NCBI GenBank assembly: GCA_040255525.1
Contig: JBDZVD010000001.1
Coordinates: 62,001 to 126,000, forward strand
DNA: 64,000 bases
Direction of reading: 5' to 3'
From: Rugosimonospora sp040255525
GTDB taxonomy: Bacteria > Actinomycetota > Actinomycetes > Mycobacteriales > Micromonosporaceae
The translations under genes were made by a program, and so were the position numbers. Numbering within the stretch: position 1 is the stretch's first letter; each line of letters opens with the position of its first letter. This document shows positions 25,351 to 34,123 of this stretch, one piece after another. The notes under the pieces are model-generated. The model ran no database searches and was not told the origin of the DNA. It saw only the letters and a program-made list of their open reading frames with translations.

Positions 25351-26384
25351 TGAGCACGAAGATCTACGTCCAGGACGTGACCCTGCGCGACGGCATGCAC
25401 GCCATCCGGCACCGGTACTCGCTGGCCGACGTACGCCAGGTCGCGGCCGCCCTGGACGCGGCGGGCGTGGCTGCCATCGAGGTGTCGCACGGCGACGGCC
25501 TCGCCGGCAGCAGCATCAACTACGGCCCCGGTGCCCACACCGACTGGGAGTGGATCGCCGCCGCGGCCGAGGTGGTGAAAAACGCCAAGCTGACCGGGCT
25601 GCTGCTGCCCGGCATCGGTACCGTCTACGATCTGAAGAAGGCCTGGGACTACGGCATCCGGTCGATCCGGATCGCCACCCACTGCACCGAGGCCGACATC
25701 GCCAACCAGCACATCGCGGCGGCCCGGGAACTGGGCATGGACGTCTCCGGGTTCCTGATGATGTCGCACATGGCGCCGCCGGACACCCTGGCCGAGCAGG
25801 CGAAGATCATGGAGCGGGCGGGCGCACACTGCGTGTACGTCACCGACTCCGGCGGGCGCCTGACCATGGACGGCGTGCGGGAGCGAGTACGCGCCTACCG
25901 CGGCGCCCTGGACCCGAACACCGAGATCGGCATCCACGCCCACCACAACCTCGGTCTCGGCGTGGCCAACTCGGTCGTCGCGGTGGAGGAGGGCACGTAC
26001 CGGGTCGATGCCTCCCTCGCCGGACAGGGCGCCGGGGCGGGCAACTGCCCGATCGAGGCCTTCATCGCGGTCGCCGACCTGACCGGCTGGGAGCACGGCT
26101 GCGACCTGTTCGCCCTGATGGACGCCGCGGACGACCTGGTCCGGCCGATGCAGGACCGGCCCGTACGGGTCGACCGGGAGACGCTGTCGCTGGGATACGC
26201 GGGCGTGTACTCGAGCTTCCTGCGTCACGCGGAGGCGGCGGCCGCCACGTACGACCTGGACACCCGCGACATCCTGGTCGAGGTCGGGCGCCGCAAGATG
26301 GTCGGCGGCCAGGAGGACATGATCGTCGACATCGCGCTCGACCTGGTCAAGCAGCGGCAGAGCGAGGCGGTGACGGTGGTCTAG
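25350..26384 (+). CDS. mhpE: 4-hydroxy-2-oxovalerate aldolase
   Basis: 344 aa, ATG sharing one base with the previous stop codon. TIM-barrel aldolase of the HMGL family: VTLRDGMHAIRHRYS holds the catalytic Arg-Asp pair, IHAHHNLGLGVANS the metal-binding His-x-His, and a C-terminal communication domain follows. It splits 4-hydroxy-2-oxovalerate into pyruvate and acetaldehyde, passing the latter to the dehydrogenase. Equivalent to DmpG. Confidence 0.95.
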   Translation: MSTKIYVQDVTLRDGMHAIRHRYSLADVRQVAAALDAAGVAAIEVSHGDGLAGSSINYGPGAHTDWEWIAAAAEVVKNAKLTGLLLPGIGTVYDLKKAWDYGIRSIRIATHCTEADIANQHIAAARELGMDVSGFLMMSHMAPPDTLAEQAKIMERAGAHCVYVTDSGGRLTMDGVRERVRAYRGALDPNTEIGIHAHHNLGLGVANSVVAVEEGTYRVDASLAGQGAGAGNCPIEAFIAVADLTGWEHGCDLFALMDAADDLVRPMQDRPVRVDRETLSLGYAGVYSSFLRHAEAAAATYDLDTRDILVEVGRRKMVGGQEDMIVDIALDLVKQRQSEAVTVV

Positions 26385-26434
26385 CGGGAGGCCGGGCCAG
26401 CGCCTCGACTGGCGGGTCGTGGCTCGCTACGCGG

Positions 26435-27325
26435 TCACTGACCAACCAGGTTCGCGAATTCGATGACCTTGGTCTTGTCGTTGTCGCGGCGCCAGACGAG
26501 GGCGACCCGGGCGGGCGGCAGGCCCGCAAAAGGGATGAAGGCGACGTCGGGGTGGGTGAAGTGACGCGGCATGGCGGTCGTGGTGATGAACACGCCCGAG
26601 CCGTGCGCGACCGCGCTCAGCATCTCCTGTTCGGTCCGCGCGACGGTCGCCCGCCGAATCGGATGACCGGCCGGGGTGTACGAGGGCGGCCAGAAGGTGC
26701 GTTTGAGCTCCGCCGGTACCGTGGCCGCCGGTTGCACGACCTTCAGGTCGGAAAGATCCTCGATGGTGATAACCGGCCGCGCGGCCAGCGGGTGGGCGCG
26801 GGCGATGGCGACCAGTCTCGGACATTCGGCGACAACCGGACCCACCGTGAGATCGTCCTGTTCGACCGGCAGTAGGCAAGCCTGGAGGTCGACCTCGGAC
26901 CGGCGCAGCGGCCCGAACACGTCGGTCCAGGTGAGTTGGACCATGGTGACCCCGCAGTCGGGGTGTCGAGCGTGGAAGGCGGCGAGGGCCCCGTCCAGGG
27001 TGCTGCCGTAGGAGCCCAGGAAGCCGACCCGCAGCCCCTGGGCGAAGGTACGGACCTCGACCAACGCCTGCCGAAGCTGGTCGAAGGGGGGTTGCGCGCC
27101 TTCCCTGAGCCGGGTACCGAGCGGGGTGAGCGCCACCCGTCTGCTGGTTCGTTCGAACAGCCGCCCACCGACGCGCCGTTCCAGCAGGCGTACGAGCTGA
27201 CTGACCCTGGGCTGAGACAGCCGCAGCCGCGCGGCCGTCCGCCCGAAATGCAGCTCGTCCGCCAACGTCAGGAAGACTTCCAGCTCACCCAGCTCCACAT
27301 GCTCATCAGCCACGACTGCCACCAT
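26435..27325 (-). CDS. LysR-family transcriptional regulator
   Basis: 296 aa. Helix-turn-helix FLTLADELHFGRTAARLRLS then QPRVSQLVRLLERRVG, residues ~18-60, followed by a two-lobed sensor domain. Divergent from the truncated ubiX and the UbiD gene with under 75 bp between starts, so it probably controls that pair. The aldolase gene ends 51 bp from its 3' end in convergent orientation; GCCAG-N8-CTGGC at 26396-26413 may help to terminate both. Confidence 0.88.
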   Translation of the reverse strand: MVAVVADEHVELGELEVFLTLADELHFGRTAARLRLSQPRVSQLVRLLERRVGGRLFERTSRRVALTPLGTRLREGAQPPFDQLRQALVEVRTFAQGLRVGFLGSYGSTLDGALAAFHARHPDCGVTMVQLTWTDVFGPLRRSEVDLQACLLPVEQDDLTVGPVVAECPRLVAIARAHPLAARPVITIEDLSDLKVVQPAATVPAELKRTFWPPSYTPAGHPIRRATVARTEQEMLSAVAHGSGVFITTTAMPRHFTHPDVAFIPFAGLPPARVALVWRRDNDKTKVIEFANLVGQ

Positions 27326-27363
27326 CCATAAGTCCAGGTTCTCGATCCTCTCCTACTTCCCCC

Positions 27364-27621
27364 TTGATCGTCAGGTTGGGCTACCAGGACCATGGTCCGG
27401 TGGCAGACGCGCGGCGGTTGGTGGTGGGCATCTCTGGAGCGACCGGCATCGCTTACGGAATCCGGGTGTTGGAGTTGGCCCGCAAGGCTGGGGTGCAGAC
27501 GCATCTGGTGGTCACCCCGGCGGGGCAGCAGACGCGAGCGTACGAAACCGATCTGACCACCGGGCGCGCACTGGACCTACTGGGCATCGAGGTGCCCGAA
27601 CTTGCCCGGTGGGGCGCGTGA
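27364..27621 (+). pseudogene. ubiX: ubiX (flavin prenyltransferase) with large internal deletion
   Basis: 85 codons only, against about 190 in the family. Residues ~17-62 are a normal UbiX N-terminus (RRLVVGISGATGIAYGIRVL then THLVVTPAGQQTRAYETDLT). The frame then continues directly into the normal UbiX C-terminus (GRALDLLGIEVPELARWGA). About 110 central residues, including much of the FMN and prenyl-phosphate site, are missing without a frameshift. It can hardly make prenylated FMN. Start is TTG 27364 or, more family-like, GTG 27400. It sits just before a full-length UbiD gene. Confidence 0.8.
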
Positions 27622-27658
27622 CGCCCGCTTCGAGGTCGACCGAAAGGAAAACCACTCT

Positions 27659-29146
27659 GTGAAGCATCTGCGTAGCTTGCGCGAGTTCATTGTCGAGCTG
27701 GCGGCGATCGGCGAGATCCAGGAGATCGACGCCGAGGTGGACTGGAATCTGGAAATCGGTGCGATCATCCGCCGTTCGTACGACCTGAAGGCTCCCGCGC
27801 CACTGTTCAACAGCATCACCGGCTATCGGGACACCGGTTTCCGGGTGCTGGGCGCGCCGGGCAGCCTGAGCGGCCCGGCTCACCCGCTGGCCCGGGTCGC
27901 CCTGGCGCTGGGCCTGCCCGCCACGGCCACCGGTCAGGAGATCATGGAAGCCATCGTTGCCGCCCGCGGTCGTCCCGGGATCGCGCCGGTGGTCGTCGAC
28001 GCCGGCGACGCCGCCTGCAAGCAGAACATCATGTGCGGCGACGACATCGATCTGCTGGCATTCCCGACCCCGCTGATCCACGGCAACGACGGCGGCCGCT
28101 ACATCCAGACCTACGGCATCAACATCGCCAAGACCCCGGACGGGTCCTGGACCAACTGGTCGATCAACCGAATGATGATCGCCGGCAAGGACCGGTTGGC
28201 CTGCCTGATCCCCGGCCCCCAGCACCTTGGCATCATCCGCGCTCAGTGGGCCAAGCTCGGCAAGCCGCTCCCGATCGCGTTAGCACTCGGGGTCGAGCCC
28301 GCTCTCCCCTACGCCGGGGCCATGCCGCTGCCCGAGGGCGCCGACGAGAGCCACTTCGTCGGAGCGCTGTTCGGTGCGGGCATCGAGGTCGTCCAGGCCG
28401 AGACCGTCGACCTCCAGGTGCCCGCCACCGCCGAGATCGTCATCGAGGGGCACGTCGCCTTCGACGAGGAGGTGATGGAGGGACCGATGAACGAATATCC
28501 CGGCTACAACGCCTTCGATGCCTCGCCCAAGCCGCTGTTCAGGGTCAGCGCGATCACCTACCGAGACGGCGCGATCCTTCCCGTGGTCGCCGCCGGGCCG
28601 CCGGTGGAGGAGGACCACACCGGCACCGGCACCATGCACGCCGCCGAGATCCTCTACAACCTCCGATCGGCCGGCCTGCCGATCGCCTCCACCTGGTTCT
28701 CCTACGAATCGGCCCTCCACTGGCTGATCGTGTCGATCCGGCGGGACTGGTACGAGACGCTCGGCATCCACGCCGGTGAGCTCGCGCAGAAGATCGGCGA
28801 GGTCGTCTTCGCGGGCAAGGCCGGGTTCGGTGTACCCAAGATCCTACTGGTCGAGGACGACATCGACATTACCGACGTGAACCAGGTCGTCTGGGCGTTC
28901 GCCACCCGCACCCATCCCGAGCACGGCGAGGCCCACTTCCCCGCCGAACCCACCGCGGCCCTATCGGTCTATCTCAGCGAGGAAGAGAAACACACCTACC
29001 GCGCCGGCAAAGTGATCTACAACTGCCTGCTCGCCGACCGCTTCGCCAAGGAAGAGTTCCCCGTCAAAGGCAGCTTCGAAAACGGCTGGCCCGATCACAT
29101 CCAGCACCGGGTCCTGGCCAACTGGCGCACCTACGGCTACCGCTGA
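27659..29146 (+). CDS. UbiD-family decarboxylase (phenolic-acid type)
   Basis: 495 aa from GTG at 27659, about 10 nt after AAAGGAAA. Opens KHLRSLREFIVELAAIGEIQ, like BsdC/VdcC-type hydroxyarylic acid decarboxylases. Catalytic Glu274 and Glu279 lie in MEGPMNEYPGYN, the Arg in the INRMMIAGKDRL segment. It should need prenylated FMN, yet the adjacent ubiX is broken, so a UbiX from elsewhere in the genome must supply it if the enzyme is active. Only distantly similar to the UbiD at 12583. Small BsdD-like subunit not seen. Confidence 0.9.
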   Translation: MKHLRSLREFIVELAAIGEIQEIDAEVDWNLEIGAIIRRSYDLKAPAPLFNSITGYRDTGFRVLGAPGSLSGPAHPLARVALALGLPATATGQEIMEAIVAARGRPGIAPVVVDAGDAACKQNIMCGDDIDLLAFPTPLIHGNDGGRYIQTYGINIAKTPDGSWTNWSINRMMIAGKDRLACLIPGPQHLGIIRAQWAKLGKPLPIALALGVEPALPYAGAMPLPEGADESHFVGALFGAGIEVVQAETVDLQVPATAEIVIEGHVAFDEEVMEGPMNEYPGYNAFDASPKPLFRVSAITYRDGAILPVVAAGPPVEEDHTGTGTMHAAEILYNLRSAGLPIASTWFSYESALHWLIVSIRRDWYETLGIHAGELAQKIGEVVFAGKAGFGVPKILLVEDDIDITDVNQVVWAFATRTHPEHGEAHFPAEPTAALSVYLSEEEKHTYRAGKVIYNCLLADRFAKEEFPVKGSFENGWPDHIQHRVLANWRTYGYR

Positions 29147-29426
29147 CCGGTCCCCCCAGCCGGTTCTCAGCCCAGCCACCTCGGCGACGACCTGCCCCAG
29201 GACAACGAGCTCCCGCCGGTACCGCAGCCGGCGGGGCTCACCACATTCAGCCATCCGGCACGATGCTGCCCGCTCGGCGACAACGGCCGGCCCGCCCGGC
29301 CAACCACCGTTTCACACCGGTCACCTCGCCGCACAGACCCTCCGTGGCGCGAAGCGGTCAACATCGGACCGGTATCTGGCCAGCTCATGCCTACCGGGAG
29401 CAATACCGGGAACGGATCCTTGGGCC

Positions 29427-29984
29427 ATGAGGAACGCGCTGATCATTATCGACGTACAGCAGTCGTTTGAGCACCTTCCGGACTGGCATCTTGTATCCGA
29501 GCCGGATATCGTCGGCAAGGTCAACCAGCTGGCGGGCTGGGCGCGGTGCCGGGACGACTTCATCGTCTGGATCCTCGGGTCGCGGCCTGGCGCCGGCACC
29601 GTGTTTGACCCGGAGCAAGGACTGATACGGCTGATGGACGGGCTCGACCGGCGGGACGACGAGCCGTTGCTCGTCAAAAACTCCCACAACGCCTTCACCA
29701 CGACGAGTCTGCAGCAGCAGTTGACCCGCCGTGGCATCCGCGGGTTGACCATCTGTGGCATCAAGACCGAACAGTGTTGCGAGACCACCGCCCGCGTCGC
29801 CTCCGACCTGGGGTTCGACGTCACGTTCGCCATCGACGCCACGGCGACCTGTCCCATCCCTCACCCCAGCGGCGACGGTGAGCTGGGCGTGCGGGAGATC
29901 CTCCAGCGGACGGAGTACGTGCTCAGCGGACGGTTCGCCACCATCAGCACGGTCGCGGAGTTGACCGGCGTCGTAGACGGCTGA
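29427..29984 (+). CDS. Isochorismatase-family cysteine hydrolase
   Basis: 185 aa. Catalytic triad of the family is present: Asp9 (IIIDVQQSF), Lys84 (LLVKNSHNAF) and Cys117 or Cys118 (GIKTEQCCETT), followed by the usual cis-peptide helix. Members hydrolyse amides or vinyl ethers such as nicotinamide, N-carbamoylsarcosine or isochorismate; the exact substrate is not deducible. The next gene, a GlxA-type regulator, starts 6 nt downstream, forming a two-gene unit. The 280 bp before it hold no recognisable feature. Confidence 0.85.
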   Translation: MRNALIIIDVQQSFEHLPDWHLVSEPDIVGKVNQLAGWARCRDDFIVWILGSRPGAGTVFDPEQGLIRLMDGLDRRDDEPLLVKNSHNAFTTTSLQQQLTRRGIRGLTICGIKTEQCCETTARVASDLGFDVTFAIDATATCPIPHPSGDGELGVREILQRTEYVLSGRFATISTVAELTGVVDG

Positions 29985-29989
29985 CGGCG

Positions 29990-30907
29990 ATGCCTCGGGT
30001 CCTGTTCGTCCTGGTGCCAACCGTGCACCTGCTGGAGCTGGCCGGTCCCGCGCAAGTGTTCTCTACCGCCGCCGACATCGGATTTTCCTACACGTTGCAC
30101 CATGTCGCCGAGGTACCGCAGGTGGCGACCGTTCAGGGCTTGACCTTGAGCGTGGAGACCCAATGGCCGCAACTCGACCGCGAGGATCTCGTGATCATTC
30201 CGGGCTGGCGCGGGCCAACCCGGATGTTGAGCGCCGCCACAGCCGAGCGCCTGCGGTCACATCACACCGCCGGCGGCACGGTCGCCAGCGTGTGTGCCGG
30301 CGCCGATGCCCTGGGCCGAGCCGGACTTCTCGACGGCCGCCGGTGTACCACCCATCACACAATCCAAGAGGAGCTGGCCCAGCGGTACCCGGCCACGACC
30401 GTCGTACGCGACGTCTTGTACGTCTACGACGACCGGGTGGTCACGTGCGCGGGCGTCGCCAGCGGGATCGACCTCGCGCTGCATCTGCTGAGCATGCGCC
30501 ACGGGCCGGCCGCCGCCTCCCAGGTGGCACGCACCCTCGTCGTTCAGACATGGCGAGACGGGACCGACAACCAGGAGAGCACCGCGCTGCGCTACCGCTC
30601 ACACGTCGACGAGACTGTCCACCGGGTTCAGAACGTCATCGACAACCGGTTCACCGAACGGCTGCCGCTGCGCCTCCTCGCTGTCGAGGCCGGATGCAGC
30701 CCGCGGACGATGACGCGCCAGTTCCAGCAGGCCACCGGCATCACACCACTGGCCTACCAGCAGAGCCTGCGCCTGGAGCGAGCCGAACATCTGATGCGGC
30801 GCGGCGCCACCGCCGAGGCCGCGGCCCGGGAGGTCGGCTTCGCCGACGGCAGGATGCTGCGCCGGTTGCGCAGCCGCGCGACCCAGGAGCACGACGGTGC
30901 GGTGTAA
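29990..30907 (+). CDS. GlxA/FtrA-type regulator (DJ-1/PfpI + AraC helix-turn-helix)
   Basis: 305 aa. N-terminal DJ-1/PfpI-like domain with the nucleophile-elbow Cys (VASVCAGADALGRAGLLDGR, residue ~100) and a C-terminal AraC DNA-binding domain (RLLAVEAGCSPRTMTRQFQQ, then the second helix-turn-helix from AAREVGFADGR). Usually controls adjacent hydrolase genes; the isochorismatase-like gene just upstream is the obvious target. Confidence 0.88.
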   Translation: MPRVLFVLVPTVHLLELAGPAQVFSTAADIGFSYTLHHVAEVPQVATVQGLTLSVETQWPQLDREDLVIIPGWRGPTRMLSAATAERLRSHHTAGGTVASVCAGADALGRAGLLDGRRCTTHHTIQEELAQRYPATTVVRDVLYVYDDRVVTCAGVASGIDLALHLLSMRHGPAAASQVARTLVVQTWRDGTDNQESTALRYRSHVDETVHRVQNVIDNRFTERLPLRLLAVEAGCSPRTMTRQFQQATGITPLAYQQSLRLERAEHLMRRGATAEAAAREVGFADGRMLRRLRSRATQEHDGAV

Positions 30908-31015
30908 CGCACCGGCCGCACGCGTGGATCATTGGACGCCGGCGACGGCTCCAAGCGATGGCGCCGCCCGGCGAGGGGGCTGCCAGGGCGCGCGCCCTGC
31001 CCGGTTGGAAGGCCC

Positions 31016-31047
31016 TCCGTAGCCGCCGTGGCCGCGGCGGCTACGGA
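31016..31047. terminator. Strong bidirectional terminator hairpin
   Basis: Perfect 12-bp arms (TCCGTAGCCGCC, GGCGGCTACGGA) around 8 nt, between the convergent GlxA-type gene (ends 30907) and MmgE/PrpD gene (ends 31076). A second perfect palindrome, CAGGGCGCGCGCCCTG, lies at about 30983-30998. Confidence 0.7.
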
Positions 31048-31075
31048 TCGAAGGGTCTGGGACACGCCCCGCGTG

Positions 31076-32491
31076 TCAGCTCGCGGGGTGAGGGTTTGTC
31101 GCAGCCATGAGGGGAGAGACCGAGCCGGCCGTTTCGAGCCCGAGAATGCGCTGGCCGAGGTCGGCCGCATGGCTGCCGGAAAGCAGGCGACCGGCGCCCA
31201 GCGCGAACTTGTGGTGCAGTTCGTCATCCGACAGCGGGTTCTGCGGCCCGCCCCGATTGAACGCCACGTAATGCGTGAGCGTCTGGCCGGACGTGGTCCG
31301 CGCGGTGAGGCGAGCCGGGAGCTGATGCGGGAAACCCGCCGTTGCCTCGGGGTCCGGCACGCAGCGGACTTTGCCGGCCAGCGCGATCCGCTGCGGATCG
31401 GAGGCCGCGGCATCGGTGAAGTCGTCGAGCCACACGCCCAGACCGCCGCCCCCGACCAGCGCCGCGGCGACCGTGTACGGGCCGGAGAAGGCCGCGGCGT
31501 ACCCCGACGGCGGGTGGGCCTTGACCTCTGGCGGCTCGGCGATGGTACGCAGGACGGGTGCGGGCGCACCGAGTTCGAGTTCGACGATGTCCTCGGCACG
31601 CAGGCCATCGGCGCGAAGGGCCAGGGCGGCGTCGATCCCGGCTTGGGTGAAGTGGTTGCAGGGGTAGGGCTTGAAGAACATGTTGTTGATCAGTTCCCAG
31701 TCCGAACCCAGCCGGCGCACGACGTACGCCGGGTCTGCCTCGTCACCGCACCACGCCTGAAAGAAGCCGAACCTTCCTTCCAGTACGGTCGGCGGTCCGG
31801 TCAGCCCGTGCCGGGCCAGGTCGGCCGCCGCGGTGCCGCAGTGGGCGGCCCAGCCGCAGTGGACCCGTTTGACGGTGCCCCCGGTCCGGTTCGCCTCGAT
31901 GACACCGGATCCCATGCTGGCCGCGATGGCCATCGCCGACATGATCTGGTCCTCGTCGAGGCCCCAGAGCATGGCCACCGACACCGCCGAGGCCAGCGCG
32001 CCGCAGATCGAGGTGGCGTGCTGGCCTCGCTCGAAGAACACCGAGTTGCCGAGCTTTTCGTTGTAGCCGCCCATGCCGAGGCGCACACAGATCTCGTCCC
32101 CGACCGCGACCGCGGCGAGCAGCGCCGAGCCACTCGCCCCGGTCGCCTCGGCCGCGGCGAGTGTGGCCGGGACCACGCTCGAGCTCGGATGCAGCACCGA
32201 CGGCAGGTGGGTGTCGTCGAAATCCAAGGCGTGCGCGAGCGCACCGTTGATGAGCGCGGCGCTGGCCGGGCTGTAGCGGCCACCGAGCCCGATCGCGGTG
32301 GCGATCGGGTGTCCGCCCCACTCGTCGGCGACCGCCTGCGCGATCCGGGCCGGTTCCTCGGTGCTGGCCGCGATCGCGTTCCCGACGACATCGAGGACCC
32401 GGCGCGCGGCGTCGCGGGTCAGGGCGGGATCGAGCCCGTGGTCGCGCACCGATACCGCGAACCGCGCCACCTGGCGGGCGTACTCAGTCAC
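31076..32491 (-). CDS. MmgE/PrpD-family protein, copy 1
   Basis: 471 aa, GTG start overlapping the cyclase stop codon. The family contains 2-methylcitrate dehydratase and cis-aconitate decarboxylase, acting on tri- or dicarboxylic acids. Family features: HALDFDDTHLPSVLHPSS near residue 87 (active-site loop), GWAAHCGTAA near 215, KPYPCNHFTQAGIDA near 285. Last gene of a leftward operon with CoA transferase, CitE-like lyase and cyclase genes. Two other members of the family lie in the divergent operon (39742, 42643), so each probably handles a different acid or stereoisomer. Confidence 0.85.
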   Translation of the reverse strand: MTEYARQVARFAVSVRDHGLDPALTRDAARRVLDVVGNAIAASTEEPARIAQAVADEWGGHPIATAIGLGGRYSPASAALINGALAHALDFDDTHLPSVLHPSSSVVPATLAAAEATGASGSALLAAVAVGDEICVRLGMGGYNEKLGNSVFFERGQHATSICGALASAVSVAMLWGLDEDQIMSAMAIAASMGSGVIEANRTGGTVKRVHCGWAAHCGTAAADLARHGLTGPPTVLEGRFGFFQAWCGDEADPAYVVRRLGSDWELINNMFFKPYPCNHFTQAGIDAALALRADGLRAEDIVELELGAPAPVLRTIAEPPEVKAHPPSGYAAAFSGPYTVAAALVGGGGLGVWLDDFTDAAASDPQRIALAGKVRCVPDPEATAGFPHQLPARLTARTTSGQTLTHYVAFNRGGPQNPLSDDELHHKFALGAGRLLSGSHAADLGQRILGLETAGSVSPLMAATNPHPAS

Positions 32492-33296
32492 GGCCGATCA
32501 CCGCCAGCGGGCGTACCGGGGAGCCCGTCGCGCCGACAATCTTGAGTGGGGACAGGATGAACATGAACTCGCGCGGCATCTCGGTGCTAAGCCCCTCGAG
32601 GTTGAGGTTTTCGATGATGAACACGCCCTTCTCGACGAGCAGGAACCGGTGCACGGGCAGCAATGCGTGCCCGACGTCGGCATGTATCTGTTCAAATGCC
32701 ATGGTGTCGCCGCCCGCGGCGGTGATGCCGTTGCCGACAAGCCACTCGGCGGCGTCCACGGTGAGGCCGGGTACCCCGGTCGCGTGTCCGAGATAGCGTG
32801 GCGGGTCGGACCAGTTCGATGCCCAGCCGGTGCGGACCAAGGCAACATCGCCCGGGGCCGGCGATACCGACGCCGCGGCGGCGGCCTCCTTCAGATCGGC
32901 GGCCGTGATCCCGTAGCCGGGGGGCAGCACCGCGACGCCGCGGGTGCGGGCGATGTCGAACAGCACGCCCCGGCGCACGAAGGGTTCGATCGTGTCGACA
33001 CCGTAGGTCGACATCCGGCCGCCGGACTGGGTCTGCTCGGCCGACACGCCGCCGTGCAGCTTGCCCTGGTACGACACGTGCGACAGCGCGTCGATGTGCG
33101 TGCCGACATGACCACCGGTCACGATGATCTCGTTCGCTGCCGAGCTGCCGTCGGCTCGTACCATGTCGCCATGCCGGCGCAGCAGTGCTATCCGGAACCC
33201 GGGGTGATTCGGCGAAACCGGCGAGGACGCTTCGAGTGGCTGTCCGAGGTCCACCACCCGGCTTCCCGCCAGCGCCGCCAGCAGGGCTGAGGTCAC
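32484..33296 (-). CDS. Cyclase-family (kynurenine-formamidase-like) hydrolase
   Basis: 270 aa from GTG at 33296 (after AAAGGAAA). Contains the cyclase-family metal motif TGGHVGTHIDALSHV near residue 60, plus a later DTMAFEQIH segment. The family includes KynB, which hydrolyses N-formylkynurenine, isatin hydrolase and many uncharacterised amide or lactone hydrolases. In this operon, with a CitE-like lyase and CoA transferase, ring opening of a cyclic or lactone intermediate is as likely as formamide hydrolysis. Overlaps both neighbours by a few nt. Confidence 0.82.
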   Translation of the reverse strand: MTSALLAALAGSRVVDLGQPLEASSPVSPNHPGFRIALLRRHGDMVRADGSSAANEIIVTGGHVGTHIDALSHVSYQGKLHGGVSAEQTQSGGRMSTYGVDTIEPFVRRGVLFDIARTRGVAVLPPGYGITAADLKEAAAAASVSPAPGDVALVRTGWASNWSDPPRYLGHATGVPGLTVDAAEWLVGNGITAAGGDTMAFEQIHADVGHALLPVHRFLLVEKGVFIIENLNLEGLSTEMPREFMFILSPLKIVGATGSPVRPLAVIGRD

Positions 33297-34123
33297 GGTG
33301 TTTCCTTTCCGGCTCGTCGCAGTACGGACCGCGCCGATGCGACGGTCGCGGGATCGATAAATCGCCCGTCGGGCGTGAGGGCGGCCGCGGCCCCGGTCCG
33401 CAGGGCCGCGTCGAATCCGTCGAGGACTTCCTGGGCCCGGGCGACTTCGTCCTCGGTCGGCGTGTACGCCGCGTTGATGGCCGCCAACTGTCGCGGGTGG
33501 ACGGCCGAGCGGCCGGAAAAGCCGACCGACCGGCCCCACCGCGAGCTGCGCAGCAGCCCGTCGTCGTCGGCGACGTTCGTGTAGACGGACTGCACCGGTC
33601 CGGCCAGCCCCGCCGCGCGGGCCGCGCAGACCACCCGGAGTCGGGCGTAGAGCAGACCGTCGTCGGCGGTGACGCCCAGGTCAGCGGACAGGTCAGCCTC
33701 GCCGAGCATGATGCCCGCGACGCGCGCATGCGCGCGGGCGAGGACTGAGGCGCTCTCGACTCCGCGCGCGGACTCGATCAGCGCGACGATGAGCGCGCGG
33801 GATTCGTGCTTGTCCAGGGCTGCGGCGACGTCGCGGATCTGGTCCGGCGACTCGCACTTCGGCAGGCGCACGCCGACGGCCGGACAATCGCCGAGTGCGC
33901 GCAGATCCGCCGCCCAGTCGGGGCCGAGGCGGACCTGGGTTGGTTTGGCTGGCCCGGCGGCCAGTATCGCCGCGACGGTGGCGCGCGCCCGGTCACGGCG
34001 GTCGGCGGGCACGGCGTCCTCCAGGTCGAGGACCACGCAGTCGGCGTCGGTGGTGTACGCCTTGGCGATGCGGCGTTCGTCGTGCCCTGCGACGTAGAGG
34101 TAGCTGCGGTAGGTCTCGCTCAT
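33293..34123 (-). CDS. CitE/HpcH-family CoA-ester lyase
   Basis: 276 aa, ATG at 34123 overlapping the CoA-transferase stop. CitE-like TIM barrel: YLYVAGHDERRIAKA, then DCVVLDLEDAVPADRR with the metal-binding acid, VRLPKCES, and MLGEADLSADLG. Such stand-alone lyases cleave malyl-, citramalyl- or related 3-hydroxyacyl-CoA esters. Next to a CoA transferase it suggests activation of a dicarboxylic acid followed by cleavage, for instance citramalyl-CoA to acetyl-CoA and pyruvate (inference). Confidence 0.87.
   Translation of the reverse strand: MSETYRSYLYVAGHDERRIAKAYTTDADCVVLDLEDAVPADRRDRARATVAAILAAGPAKPTQVRLGPDWAADLRALGDCPAVGVRLPKCESPDQIRDVAAALDKHESRALIVALIESARGVESASVLARAHARVAGIMLGEADLSADLGVTADDGLLYARLRVVCAARAAGLAGPVQSVYTNVADDDGLLRSSRWGRSVGFSGRSAVHPRQLAAINAAYTPTEDEVARAQEVLDGFDAALRTGAAAALTPDGRFIDPATVASARSVLRRAGKETP

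Noticed and set aside
32484..33296. Cyclase-family gene as kynurenine formamidase feeding the 3-hydroxyanthranilate pathway
   Set aside because: It lies in a different operon with CoA-transferase and CitE-like genes, and no kynureninase or tryptophan dioxygenase is present; the formamidase role cannot be supported.
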